From: Sorex araneus
Lineage: Eukaryota; Chordata; Mammalia; Eulipotyphla; Soricidae
Assembly (NCBI RefSeq): GCF_027595985.1
Contig: NC_073313.1
Span: 104,613,052 to 104,677,051, forward strand
Direction: 5' to 3'
Length of the DNA: 64,000 bases
The position numbers and the translations under genes are program-made. The notes beneath the pieces are model-generated. The model was given only the letters and a program-made list of their open reading frames with translations, was not told the DNA's origin and made no database searches. Positions 1 through 9,784 of the stretch are shown piece by piece. Positions within the stretch are counted from its first letter, which is position 1; every line of letters starts with the position of its first letter.

Positions 1-100
1 AAAACTAAGGCAGACCTTTGCAGAAGGAAGGCCTAGTCACAGTTATTAGACAAGAAAGGGAAGTTAAAGGGATTCGGATATATAAAGACTTCAGGGGTCT

Positions 101-279
101 GGGGCTGGAGCGATAGTACAGCAGGTAGGATGTTTGCCTAGCACACAGCCGACCCGGGTTCAACCCCCGGCATCCCATATGGTCCCCCAAGCACCGTCAG
201 GAATAATTCCTGAGTGCAGAGCCAGGAGTGACCCCTGAGCATTGCTGGATGTGACCAAAAGAAGCAAAAAAAAAAAAAG
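101..279 (+). mobile_element. A-tailed shrew SINE (SOR-type), near full length
   Basis: This is a complete tRNA-derived SINE. It has a pol III A-box-like segment near its start and a B-box-like GGTTCAA segment about 50 bases on, then a roughly 90-bp unrelated body, then an A-rich tail (264-279). The short direct repeat ACTTCAGGGG / ATTCAGGGG flanks it. The A-rich end is the type copied by L1 machinery. The same unit recurs dozens of times below on both strands. Confidence 0.95.
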
Positions 280-285
280 AATTCA

Positions 286-466
286 GGGGCCAGAGAGATA
301 ATACTGCAGTGGGGCACTAGCTTTGCACACAAGTGATTCGGGTTCGATCTCTGGCATCACATTTGGTCCTTCAAGCACCACCAGGAGTAATTCCCAAGTG
401 CAGAGCCAGGAGTAACTCCTGAGCACCTCCAGGTTGACCCCAAAACCAAACTAAACAAACAAAAAT
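286..466 (+). mobile_element. A-tailed shrew SINE, older copy
   Basis: A second head-to-tail SINE lies directly after the A tail of the previous one. It has more substitutions in the head and a tail of AAAC units. Insertion into or next to an existing A tail is typical of L1-driven targeting. Confidence 0.9.
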
Positions 467-1335
467 AATTCGAGGTAATACTCCTAGCAAATGACATATT
501 ATTACACATAGAGAACCTTAAAGACGAGAATTTTTTAATTCTATTTACTATTTTGTCTCCAGAAAATCAAATATCTATAACTCAACCTAACAAAGAATTT
601 GACATTTATTTAGTGAGAACTATAAATCACAACTAAAATAAAAATATGCAAGGGGATGAAAACACACTCATTGTTCAAGGATTGGGGTGATAAATACTGT
701 TAAAATGACCATCCTTCCCAAAGCACCATACAAACAATAATCATCAAAATTACCATCACATTCTTTTCAAGGACCTAAAATGAATACTTCTAAAATTGAT
801 ATCAATCAAAAAATTCCCAAGACAGTCACAGCAGTTCTAAGAGAAAAAGAAAGGAGGCATTGCATTCTCTGCCTTTAAACTATACTATAATGTAATAGCA
901 ATCAGAACTGTGTGTTATTAGCATAAAGACAGACTCTCAGACCAATAGAATAGAATTGAGAGCCCAGAGGTTATCATCAGGAATGTATAGTTAATTTGTG
1001 ACAAAAAAATGGGTCAATTAAGTGGAGCAGGGAAAGCTTCTTCAAAAAACGGTGCAGTGAAAACTGGTTGACCACGTTTGAATAAAAGTGAAACTGGACC
1101 CCTTTCTTACATCATACACAAAGTTTAACTCAAAATGGAGTAAAGACTTCTTCAGCATTAGATTCAAACACATAAAATACTTCAAGGAATATATAAACAG
1201 AATTCCTCATAATATGAACATAAGAAGAGTATTCAGTGATTTGAAGCCCTTGGAAAAACATTAAAAGCAAAACCATGAGAACAGACTACATCAAACTAGA
1301 AAGATTTTGCACTGTGAAATGATTACTAAAATAAA
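467..1335 (+). mobile_element. Old L1 ORF2 fragment, first segment
   Basis: All frames are broken, but the nucleotide sequence follows the second half of L1 ORF2: the stretch around 700-1330 with the clauses on 'caccatacaaac', 'agaccaatagaatagaat' and 'gaaactggacccct' has the order seen in mammalian L1s. Many stops and indels make it a dead copy. It resumes at 1558, 2118, 2446, 2763 and 2930, interrupted by SINEs, so one insertion spans about 467-3115. Confidence 0.85.
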
Positions 1336-1342
1336 AATATAC

Positions 1343-1557
1343 TTCACTGTCACTGTCACTGTCATTCCGTTGCTCATCAATTTGCTCGAGCGGGCACAAG
1401 TAACGTCTCCATTGTGAGACTTGTTACTGTTTTTGGCATATCGAATACGTCATGGGTAGTTTACCAGGCTCTGCCGTGCAGGCGAGATACTCTCGGTAGC
1501 TTGCCGGGCTCTCCGAGAGGGACAGAGGAATCGAACCTGGGTCAGCCGCATGCTAGA
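1343..1557 (-). mobile_element. RTE-tailed SINE (type 1), 5'-truncated
   Basis: Read on the minus strand, this has a SINE body containing 'cggagagcccggcaagctac', a 'tatgccaaaaacagtaac' segment, then 'caatggagacgttact', and ends in a tandem CAGTGA-type tail (1343-1363 on the plus strand as CACTGT repeats). The last 60 bases resemble the 3' end of the RTE LINE at 5804-7300. It interrupts the old L1. The tRNA head is only partly present. Confidence 0.85.
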
Positions 1558-1707
1558 GAAAATATGTGTGTATCATACATCTGGCCTAGAGTTAATATAG
1601 AAACCATATAAAGTACTCACAGTGTTCAACAACTAAACAACAACTGTCTCAAAACAAAGTATATGAACAGACACTCCTCAAAGAAGACATACACACATCT
1701 CACAGAC
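1558..1707 (+). mobile_element. Old L1 ORF2 fragment, second segment
   Basis: This short remnant contains the L1 ORF2 clause around 'ctcaaagaagacatacaca', and joins the segment before the SINE at 1343 to the one after 2118. No open frame survives. Confidence 0.6.
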
Positions 1708-1855
1708 ACCATTTCCCTTGCAGGTGGCCAACCTGGGTTCAATCTCTAGCATCTTATTTGGTCCCCCAAGCACCAAAAGGAGTGATCCCTGGGTACAGAG
1801 CAAGAAGTAAACCCTGAGCATCACCAGGCATGGCCCAAAACCAAACAAACAAAAA
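1708..1855 (+). mobile_element. A-tailed shrew SINE, 5'-truncated
   Basis: The copy starts inside the tRNA head at 'ttgcaggtggccaacctggg' and runs through the body to an AAAC-rich tail. It sits inside the old L1. Confidence 0.85.
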
Positions 1856-1899
1856 ATTGTTTCAAAAATTTTATTTTACTGAAGTATTTTTGTATAATT

Positions 1900-2115
1900 T
1901 CATTAGTCATTTAGTTGTAACAAGCAATATAAAATAAATTACTTTGTGCCTGTTAAGGGGGCAGGCGTGGGGGTAGGGTTGGAAACTGGCAACAAAAGTG
2001 GACAGAAGATCACACTGGTGAGGTTGTTGGTTTTAGAATATTGCATACCCATAACAACTGTATTATGAACAACTTTGTAAACCACAATGTTTAAATAAAG
2101 TAAAAAAGAAAAACA
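1900..2115 (+). repeat. L1-like 3' terminus of family A type
   Basis: This piece runs from 'aacaagcaatataaaataaa' through a G-rich region to 'ttaaataaagtaaaa'. It matches, in the same orientation, 11738-11933, and in reverse 16760-16920, 54300-54480 and 57345-57530. It carries an AATAAA-type signal. It was inserted into the old L1, which continues at 2118. Confidence 0.7.
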
Positions 2116-2117
2116 AA

Positions 2118-2587
2118 AGAAGATATACAGATCACTGAAAGGCTTACGAAAAAATGCTCATCATTACTTATTAGGGAACTGCAAATCCCAGTGACAATGA
2201 GATAGCATTTCACACCCGTGAGAAATGGCATATATCCAAAAGTCTGGAAGCAGTCAGTATTGAATATGTGGTGACAAAGGAACCCTCATTGACTGTGGGA
2301 ATGTCATCTGATTTAGTCTTTATTCAAAACAATATGGAGACTGCTCCAAAAATTTTAAAGTATAACACTCACTTATGACCAGGAACTCTTGACATCTATC
2401 CCAAGAACACAAAAAAACAGTAACTTGTCAAAAAGAAAAATAATAAAAAGAAAAGAAATAACATAAGTAATAATAATTTGCAAAGCTTTGTGTGCACTTA
2501 TGTTCTAAGCTGTACTATTTAAAATAGACGGGATTCTGAGAAATCCAAGTGCCCAAGAACAGATGAGTTTATAAAGAACTTGTGGTA
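2118..2587 (+). mobile_element. Old L1 ORF2 fragment, third segment
   Basis: The sequence corresponds to the C-terminal coding part of L1 ORF2 (the region encoding the '[12 protein letters not shown]' block in other L1s, here heavily mutated) and continues to 'aagtgcccaagaacagatga'. Frameshifts are frequent, and an A-rich expansion lies at 2441-2470. Confidence 0.8.
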
Positions 2588-2762
2588 GGAGCCAGAGAGA
2601 TAGTACAGCAGGTCGAACAGACACTTGCATTGCACATGCCTACCAGGTTCAATCTCCAGCACCCCATATGGGCCCCAAACATCCTCCAGGAGTAATTTTT
2701 CAATGAAGAGCCAGGAACATTGCCTCTGGGCATTGCAAGGTATGACCAAAAACAAACATACA
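2588..2762 (+). mobile_element. A-tailed shrew SINE, diverged
   Basis: Full-length head and body with many substitutions and a short AAAC tail. It splits the L1 clause 'aaagaacttgtggta' found at 2575, which restarts as 'agagctgtggtataagg' at 2764. Confidence 0.85.
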
Positions 2763-2785
2763 AAGAGCTGTGGTATAAGGGAGGT

Positions 2786-2929
2786 GGCTACCAGGGAAAT
2801 AGCTCAAAGTGCTTCACTGCATGTTTTGCCTGTGGGAGACCCTAGTTCAATCCCTGGCACTGCAAGGTTATCCTAGTACTGTTAGGTTCCTGAACACAAA
2901 TGAGTGGGACCCAAAAAGAAACCAAAAAA
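2786..2929 (+). mobile_element. A-tailed shrew SINE, strongly decayed
   Basis: The head-like 'ctaccagggaaatagctcaa' and the B-box-like 'agttcaatccctggcac' are recognisable, and the end is 'gggacccaaaaagaaacc'. The body is shortened. Confidence 0.6.
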
Positions 2930-3115
2930 TGTTTAAGGAGTTGTGATCTGTATACACAATGGAATAATACTCAGCTATGAAAAAAGATGAAACCTTGCAT
3001 TTTGCTACAACATAAATGGAACTGGAGGGTGTTGTGCTAAGCAGAGTCAGGAGAAAGACAAACACCAGATGATTCCATTCATATATGGAGTACAAAGAAA
3101 CAAAGCAAGGGAAAA
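2930..3115 (+). mobile_element. Old L1 ORF2 terminus
   Basis: Contains the typical L1 end-of-ORF2 clauses 'acaatggaataatactcagc' and 'atatggagtacaaagaaaca'. This closes the L1 insertion that began near 467. Confidence 0.8.
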
Positions 3116-3170
3116 GACTGTAAGCAATGGAGAAAACCCCCAAGAAATGCCCAATAGTGCTGAGGCTGCT

Positions 3171-3273
3171 GGGTGGGGAATTAATTACTCCTGGCGGTAT
3201 TCGGGTGACCAAACCCTGGTCAACCGTATGCAAGGCAAACAACCTGCCTACTGTACTATTGCTCTGGCCCCTA
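3171..3273 (-). mobile_element. A-tailed shrew SINE, partial
   Basis: Minus-strand head and part of the body; the 3' end and the tail are missing. The interval 3290-3520 holds two further barely recognisable minus-strand SINE pieces, for example 'accatatctgttgtactaca' at 3488. Confidence 0.75.
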
Positions 3274-3518
3274 AAAAGTCTTTTAAAATAACAGTCAGCC
3301 CATTGGTCATGCTCGGAAACCAAGGCCACACATAATGGTGTACAGGAGCACCATGCTAGGTACTGGAGTTTGAACTTAGTACCTTGTTAAGTATACACTA
3401 CTCTGCTACTGGAGCTATTTCCTATGACTTTAAATGCCTTCCTTTCTTGTTTTTTTTAAACTCAGATCTGCCACGTGCAAAGCAAATACCATATCTGTTG
3501 TACTACAGCTCCGATTCC

Positions 3519-3655
3519 TCTTGTTTGTTTTGAGCCACACACAGCCAACCTGGGTTCTATACTGGCTTGGGGCCCATATGGGATGCCGAGAATAGAATTC
3601 AGGTCGGCTGCGTGAAAGACACGTGCCCTACCCACTGCACTATCACTCCAGCAGC
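3519..3655 (-). mobile_element. A-tailed shrew SINE, internally deleted
   Basis: The T-rich start (3519-3531, a tail in reverse), 'gcccatatgggatgcc' and the head 'ctacccactgcactatcact' are clear. About 30 bases of the body are lost. Confidence 0.8.
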
Positions 3656-4239
3656 CTAAATAGATTTTTAAAAATCATCAATAACCACCTCCTAATACAT
3701 CTTTCATGTCAACCTAAGTTCTCAATTTAAATTCTCAAATATTTAATTTCACTTTATTTTGTGTGTATGGGGGGTAACCTGGGATCAAACCCAGGGTCTG
3801 TGCTCTAATGCTGAATTTTAACTACCTGAATTTGTCTGCTGAATGTATCTATTTGTTTTTTAAAACAAAGTTCTCACATATTTGCCATTAATTCATCAAG
3901 TATACTTGTGCAGAAGCATACACACAGCTAGAAGAATCATTTTCTAACCAAACATGTCCAAAGAGTACTAAGGTTTCAATGTGATTTGGCAGGGTGCTAG
4001 TGAAATTGGTACAGTATAAATGAGGGTGCTATCTGATGTGTGATTTCTTAACCAAGCAGCATGATTTTCTCCAATATCTCCTGCTGGAGTTGTACTTGTT
4101 GTACTTAATTGTATTGCAAACTATCATCCAAATCCAATGGAAATGGGACAAGAATGCTTTTATTACTGGCCAGACATCACTGTATCCTGAAAGTCCTTTT
4201 TAAGTCTTTGTTTATTATTTTATTTATTCTTTTATTTAT
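3656..4239. other. Intergenic, no gene seen
   Basis: A/T-rich sequence without a plausible exon. A short SINE-like scrap (minus strand, 'ggtaacctgggatcaaaccc') lies at 3772-3800. The rest matches nothing else in the window. Confidence 0.5.
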
Positions 4240-4402
4240 TTTGCTTTTTTCTGGTCACACCCAGCATTGCTCAGGGGTTACTACTGGCGCTGCACTCAGA
4301 AATTACTCCTGGCGGTGCTTGTTGGACCATATGGGATGGTGCAATAGAATCCAGTTCGGCCACATACAAGGCAAATGCCCTACCCACTGTACTATAGCTC
4401 TG
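4240..4402 (-). mobile_element. A-tailed shrew SINE
   Basis: A nearly full-length minus-strand copy with a T-rich leader made of TTTAT units (the tail in reverse). A few changes lie in the B-box region. A much decayed minus-strand relative follows at 4435-4585. Confidence 0.9.
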
Positions 4403-4589
4403 AATCTGTCCTAAGTAATTTTATCCTTTCGTTTTTGTGTTTTTGGGCCACACTGCTGGGGACCTATTCCCTCCCTACTAAATTCTCAGAGTTTCATCTT
4501 GGAGGTGGTTGGGGGACCATGAAATGCAGATAATCAAACCCAGGCCTCTTGGATGCAAAGCATGTCTTTCCTAATATCCAAGGCCATGG

Positions 4590-4737
4590 AAGACAAAGGT
4601 TAGGAGGACTTGTCAATGGTTGGAAATTACCACAAGAGAGTGGCAGAGGAGGTAGTTAAAATAGAGGAGGGTCCAGTAAGACAATAGTTAGAAATGATCA
4701 CTCTGGACAAGAGCTGAGTGTTTAAAATAGGTAAAGG
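4590..4737 (+). mobile_element. L1 3' untranslated segment, left half
   Basis: It matches 60540-60640 in content ('agttagaa(a/g)tgatc', 'ctggacaa', 'gctgagtg'), which is the L1 3' UTR. The missing right part of such a 3' end reappears at 5695-5803 with its A-rich tail, so later insertions at 4738-5690 split one L1 3' end. Confidence 0.65.
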
Positions 4738-5030
4738 TTGGCGCACATATGCTGCCTGAGCCCATATGCTGCTTGTGCCCACGTGGCCGAGCACATGTGT
4801 CGCCCGAGCACATGTGTCGCCCGCATCTCCCCTCTTGAGATGTGTACTTTCATGCTTTCGTACTTTTGTGTCTAAAGCTCGGTTATGTGTAGGGGCTTCC
4901 ACCCTTGGAGAAGCCCACGTTCTCTCTTGAGCGCGTTATTTTCACTATTTCTCTCTCCCACTTATCCCTTCCTGCTTCCCTCAGAAACCTCTAAATAAAA
5001 TCTGTTTACTTCAAAAAAAATAGGTAAAGG
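4724..5030 (+). mobile_element. Retroposed LTR-like element with A tail and target-site duplication
   Basis: The 279-bp unit 4738-5016 lies between two copies of AAAATAGGTAAAGG (4724-4737 and 5017-5030). It ends with a polyadenylation signal (AATAAA within 'ctaaataaaatctg') followed about 15 bases later by an A run, as in the R-U5 part of an LTR or in a copied polyadenylated RNA. The 5' half has two adjacent copies of a 17-bp unit beginning GAGCACATGTGTCG (about 4790-4823). No coding region is visible. An LTR alone would not carry an A tail, so copying of an RNA by L1 is my inference. Confidence 0.6.
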
Positions 5031-5690
5031 GATCACTTGAATCACTTATCACTTGTTTTCCCCTTGATCTTCGATTTGCTCAAGTGGGTGCCAGTAGCAT
5101 CTCCATTCGTCCCTGTCACGTACTAGTGTAGCCCAATTATATCTGCTTCCTCCAGGAACAGGAAGAGCCTCAGACCATTCATTCAGGATTTTGACGAAGA
5201 AGTCTGGCCATCTCATAGGTGGGTGGCCACGCCATCATTTGACGTCCCATGGAATTCAGTTGGTAAAAGCTCTAGTCCAGTGGTCGTCTCTGAATCGCAT
5301 TACATGTCTGGTCCATCTGATTTTTGACGCCTTGGCAAAGGAAACAGCGTCCCTGATTCTTGGTCATCAATGGAGGTGAGAGCTCCAGATTCCTTCTCTC
5401 ACTTGAGTGAAATATGATACTCCAAGCATAGCTCTTACAATTCCTCTTTGGGATACCCGAATAACATTCTCATTCTGTTACCGTAGGGCCCAGGTCTCTG
5501 AGGCGTATGTTAGTGCAGGAAGAATGGTGGAGTTGAAAATATGTGCCCAGAGCCGGAGCTTCTTCATCCTCTTAACCAGTTCTTCAATGCTCTTGAAGGC
5601 ATTCAACGCTGCTCTCTTCCTCCTGTGCCATTCTGGCACCAAATCATTCCTCATATTGAGTTCTCGACCCAGATTCTCCCTTCCGAAATC
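5031..5690 (-). mobile_element. RTE LINE, 3' fragment, minus strand
   Basis: Minus-strand reading gives the C-terminal part of an RTE polyprotein: an open stretch (5690 down to about 5470) starting near 'LGRELNM', with 'KRMKKLRLWAHIFN' and 'LPALTYASETWAL', homologous to 6681-6880 of the plus-strand copy. It continues through several frameshifts to the 3' tail at 5031-5056 (AAGTGAT-type repeats in reverse). RTE proteins join an endonuclease to a reverse transcriptase; only the region after the reverse transcriptase remains. Not functional. Confidence 0.85.
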
Positions 5691-5694
5691 CGAC

Positions 5695-5803
5695 ACGCCA
5701 TTTTGTCGGTGAAGGCATGGGTGTTTCATCATTGTGTCATTGAAACCCAAATATGGAAGCTTATAACTATCTCACAGTGATTCGATAATTTTTTTTTAAA
5801 AAA
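5695..5803 (+). mobile_element. L1 3' terminus, right half
   Basis: Contains 'catgggtgtttcatcattgt', 'gaaacccaaatatggaagct' and 'ctatctcacagtgattcgat' followed by T- and A-rich sequence, the standard end of the shrew L1s here (compare 25500-25604). It is probably the continuation of 4590-4737. Confidence 0.8.
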
Positions 5804-7300
5804 GAAGCGTACAGCACCTGGTCCAGACAAGGTCAGACCTAAACACCTGAAGAATCTGCCTCCAGTATTCGTCAATACACTGGCTCGGCCCTTCACATGC
5901 TACCTGTCTAAATGCAAGGTTCCATCCCAATGGAAAACCAGTAGGACTTTCCTGTTGTACAAGAAGGGAGACATCCACGACACTAGTAACTATCCCCTGA
6001 TCTGCCAGTTTTCTGGCATCTACAAGTTATTCACATGAGTCATCCCGAATAGGATTGGCAGAACACTAGATGAAGGACAACCATGTGAGCAAGCCAGGTT
6101 CTGAAAAGGATTCAGCACGATTGGCCATATCCACATGGTGACCAAGCTCATTGAGGTTTCGTGAGAGTTCAAGATACCACTCTGTCTAATATTCATTGAT
6201 TTAAAGAAGGCCTTTGATTCTGTTGAGACTGAAGAAATTATCCAAACCTTAGCCAAACAGGGTGTTCAAACTCAATACATCAGGATCCTCCATGAGCTGT
6301 ATTACAGATTCACCACCAGGATCTCATCATTCTACAAAGAAGTGATCATCGATATAAGGAGAGGGTTTCAGCAGGGCGACACCATTTCACTGAAAGTCTT
6401 CAGTGCCACCCTCGAGAACATCATGCGACGACTGAAATGGAAACAAATGGGAGTGAAGATAGACAGTCGGCAACTACACCACATCCGCTTTGCTGATGAC
6501 ATCATTCTCATAACACCAAATTATCAGCCAAGTGGCATGAATGCTGGCGACTTCGACCGTGAGTGTGGAAAGGTCGGACTGCAGCTGAATCTCACGAAGA
6601 CAATGTTCATGAGAAATGGGCTAGTTCCTGATGTTCTATTTGACCTCAACGGAACGAACATCTCCGAATGTAGCAGTTAAGTGTACCTAGGTCGAGAACT
6701 CAATATGACGAATGACTTGGCACCTGATCTATGCAGGAGGAAGAGAGCAGCGTGGGATGCCTCCAAGAGCATCGAAGAAGTGGTTAAAAGGATGAAGAAC
6801 CTCTGGCTCCAGGCACATCTTTTCGACTCCACCATTCTTCCTGCACTAACATACGCTTCAGAGACCTGGGCCCTACAAAAACAGGATGAAAACGCTATTC
6901 GGGTATCCCAAAGAGCGATGCTTGGAGTATCATGTTTCATTCAAGTGAGAGAAGGAATCCGGAGTTCCAACCTTCGCCGATGATCAAGAATCAGGGACGC
7001 TGTCTCCTTTGTCAAGGTGTCAAAAATCAGATGAGCCAGACACGTAATCCGATTTAGAGATGACCGCTAGACTAGAGCTGTTACCGAGTGGATTCCACAG
7101 GACGTCAAAAGACCACGTGGACATGGTCAGACTTCTTCGTCAAGACCCTGAATGAATGATTTGAGGCTCTTTGTGTTACTGGAGCGAGCAGCCGCCATTG
7201 GGCTACACTAGCACACAACAGGGACGAATGGAGACATTACTGGCGTCAGCGCGAACAAATGGAAGAACAACTGGATGACAAGTGATACAAGTTATACAAG
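5804..7300 (+). pseudogene. RTE LINE, reverse transcriptase to 3' end, degenerate
   Basis: Translated in the frame of 6342, this gives a long stretch of RTE reverse transcriptase: 'APGPDKVRPKHLKNLPP' near the start, 'LLYKKGDIHDTSNYPLIC', 'IFIDLKKAFDSVET' (motif A region), 'RRGFQQGDTIS' (motif B) and the catalytic FADD at 6489-6500. In-frame stops include TGA 6036-6038, TAA 6678-6680 and TGA 6981-6983; a frameshift follows near 7120, and the C-terminus reads 'RDEWRHYWRQREQMEEQLDD' before TGA. There is almost no 3' UTR, only ACAAGT-type repeats (7268-7300), as expected for RTE. The 5' end and the endonuclease are missing. The closest families I know are nematode RTEs and the related element reported in the common shrew. 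Confidence 0.9.
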
Positions 7301-8190
7301 TGTTATAATTTGTAAAAGAATGGTCAAAAATGTTTTCTTAGAATGGGGCTTGAGCAATAGCACAGTGAGTAGGGCGTTTTCCTTGTGCACGGCCGGCCCA
7401 CATTTGATTTCCAGCATCCCATATGGTCCCCCAGCAAGGCCAGGAGTAATTCCTGAGTACATGAGCCAGGAGTAACCCCTGTGCATCGCCAGGTGTGACC
7501 CCAAAAGAAAAATAATGTTTTCTTAGAATAAAGTTAGTGAAGATTATGTATCTCAACATGGAGCTATTAATCCCTGCATAAGAGATCACCAAGATGTTGT
7601 TACAGGTTAAGCCTTCTGTGTTGATTTTGTTAATTGAGATTGCATGCCTTCTACATCCCATTCAATCCAATCTGGTGTGCTACTCCTGGTTTATCAGTGT
7701 TATAGAGGTTGAGGGGTCATGAGTTCCACAAAGCCCAAAATTTTTAACGAGGTGATACAGCTGGAGTTAAATTTTTAACTGGGTGGTGTTTGGGGGCATA
7801 AGCATGACTGCCAGGGTTTCTGGAAGTACAAGGAGATGGGAGAAGATAATACATCCCCGACTCTGTGAAAACCTGGAGATTTCAGTCACAAAATCTGCAT
7901 ACCTGAGTTTTTCAGCAGATTAATTTCTGGATGAGGCTCATCTTGAACAGAGGAGTCCGGCCAGAAGCATGGCACGATTGTGGAGTGTGGAGGTTTTCAG
8001 ATAAGGGGACTCTGGGTGAGCACTGGGCTCCTCCTCTCCTCCCTCCCACCCCTAGCTCCAGAATATCCTGGACAACTCAGCCTTTCATGGGGTCCAGAAG
8101 AATCTATAATACTTGTTGATCTCTTTTGATATTTATTTATGAATCTCTGGGTCATGGCCCGTGTAAGAGTGTATATCTTCATATAATTTT
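7300..8190 (-). repeat. Family A noncoding repeat (host of a SINE)
   Basis: Blocks such as 'aagatgttgttacag', 'ggtgtgctactcctggt', 'cagctggagttaaattttta' and 'cctggagatttcagtcac' recur in the same order at 54480-55500 and, partly, at 57530-58150 and 35150-35520. The copy has no long open frame. In related copies the minus-strand 3' end is an L1-like terminus, so orientation is assigned as minus. Confidence 0.65.
7328..7529 (+). mobile_element. A-tailed shrew SINE with target-site duplication
   Basis: SINE 7344-7513 is full length and flanked by AATGTTTTCTTAGAAT at 7328-7343 and 7514-7529 (16/16 identical). It is inserted in family A; removing it restores the 'gttttcttagaa' clause found at 54509-54520. 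Confidence 0.95.
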
Positions 8191-8192
8191 TT

Positions 8193-8292
8193 GGTATGGA
8201 ACACTTCAACAACTTGAATTCATCCTTGACCATATACCATGCTAATCTCATCGATTGTTCCAATTTTAGTATATGTACTGCCAAAGTGAGCA
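8193..8292 (-). pseudogene. U6 spliceosomal RNA pseudogene
   Basis: On the minus strand the sequence follows U6 snRNA from the 5' part (plus-strand complement 'ctgccaaagtgagca' at 8278-8292) through 'aacaattttag'-type and 'gattagcatgg' blocks to the 3' part 'gttccatac'. About 12 positions differ from mammalian U6, including changes in the central ACAGAGA region (here GAGAT-like), and several bases are missing near 8225-8235. The divergence and lack of promoter elements on the right indicate a retroposed, dead copy. Confidence 0.85.
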
Positions 8293-8299
8293 ATATATA

Positions 8300-8418
8300 T
8301 AATTTTTGGACCACATCAAGCTCAGTGCTTGGGGGACCATTTGGTGCCAGGGATCAAACTCCGGGTTCCCACATGAAAAGAAAGTAAACTCCCCCTGCTT
8401 TGAGCCATCTCTCCAATT
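8300..8418 (-). mobile_element. A-tailed shrew SINE, decayed
   Basis: Minus-strand body and head traces ('gcttgggggaccatttggtg', 'gagccatctctccaat'). The tail is absent. The interval to 8524 is A/T-rich and unassigned. Confidence 0.6.
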
Positions 8419-8524
8419 CTACATCTATTTCCTTATAAGGATTTGCTAAAGTTTTCTTTTTTATAGCATACTTTATTATATTAATACAGTATACAATACA
8501 TACAACATTAAAAATATGCTGATG

Positions 8525-8687
8525 CTGGCCAAAGAGATACTATAGGGGTTATGGCATTTGTCTTTCACAGTTTGATTCCTGGCACTTCATATGTCCCTCA
8601 AGCACTGCCCGGAATGATCTCTGACCACAGATCCAGAAGTAAGATCTGAGTACTTCTTGGTGTGACCCTACAACCAAAAGAAAAATT
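8525..8687 (+). mobile_element. A-tailed shrew SINE, old
   Basis: Near full length but strongly diverged; its A tail abuts the T-rich start of the next, oppositely oriented L1. Confidence 0.8.
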
Positions 8688-8689
8688 TT

Positions 8690-9275
8690 TTTGTTTTCTC
8701 AATATTTTTATTTTATTCTATTTTTTATTTTAATGAATCACCATGAGATAGTTACAGGTTTACAAACTTTCATGATTACATTTAAATCAAACAATGTTCG
8801 AGTACCCATCCTTCTACTAGTTCTCATTCTCCACCACCAATGTTCCCAGTATCCCTCCCGCCCCCCCTTCCCCTTCCCACCCCCTGCCTCTGTGGCAGTT
8901 GCATTCCCTCTTTCTCTCTCCTTTTGGGTGTTTTGGTTTGCAACATAGGTACAAAGTGACCATTATGCTTGGTCCATATTCTATTTTCAACACACATCTA
9001 CCATCCCAAGCAATCTCTCCAACCGTAGCTTACTTACTGATCTCTTCTCCATCCCACCAGCCTTTTTCCCCAGCACAGGAGATCAGATTCCAAGCCATGG
9101 AACGATCCTCCTGGCTCATATCTCTACTATGCTTAGGTATTATTCTCCTATTATGTTACTTTATGTTCCACATATGAGTGCAGTCATTCTATGTCTGCCC
9201 CTCTTTCTGACTTATTTCACTTAGTATGATACCCTTCATGTTGATACACTTATGTTCAAATTTCATGAATTCATA
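8690..9275 (-). mobile_element. L1 3' fragment (first of three)
   Basis: The minus strand starts at ORF2 end/3' UTR and runs to the T-rich (poly-A in reverse) edge at 8690. Characteristic clauses are 'ccaccaatgttcccagtatc' and 'cacatatgagtgcagtcatt'. It is 5'-truncated at about 590 bp. Confidence 0.88.
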
Positions 9276-9784
9276 TTTTTAATTCATTATTTTTTATTAA
9301 TGAATCACCGTGTGGGGACAGTTACAGATTTACACACTTTCGTGCTTGTGTTTCAGTCATACAATGCTCGAGTACCCATCCCTCCACCAGTGCCCATTCC
9401 CCTCCACTGATGACCCCAGCATACCTCCCACCCTCCTCCCACCTCCCCCTCCCCCACCCCACCTCTGTGACAGGGCATTCCCTTTTGTTCTCTCTCTCCT
9501 TTTGGGCATTGTGGTTTGCAATGGAGGAATTGGGTGGCCATCGTGTTCAATCTATAGTATGCTTTCAGCACACCTTTCCCATCCCGAGCGTGTCCTCCAA
9601 CCACACTTTATTTGGTGTTCCCTTCTCTATCTGAGCTGCCTTTTCCCCCGGAATGTGAGGCTGGCTTCCAAGCCATGGAGCAAACCTCCTGGTACTTATT
9701 TCTACCATTCCTGGGTGTTAGTCTCCCATTCTGTTGTTTTAAATTCTGCAGGTGTGTGCAATTCTTCTATGTCTGTATCTCGCT
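9276..9784 (-). mobile_element. L1 3' fragment (second of three)
   Basis: Same orientation and same modules as its two neighbours; begins with T-rich sequence at 9276 and ends with the clause near the ORF2 terminus ('ctatgtctgtatctcgc'). 5'-truncated at about 510 bp. Confidence 0.88.

Noticed and set aside
8181..8292. Functional U6 gene
   Set aside because: Too many substitutions and missing bases, and no proximal sequence element or TATA box on the upstream (right) side.
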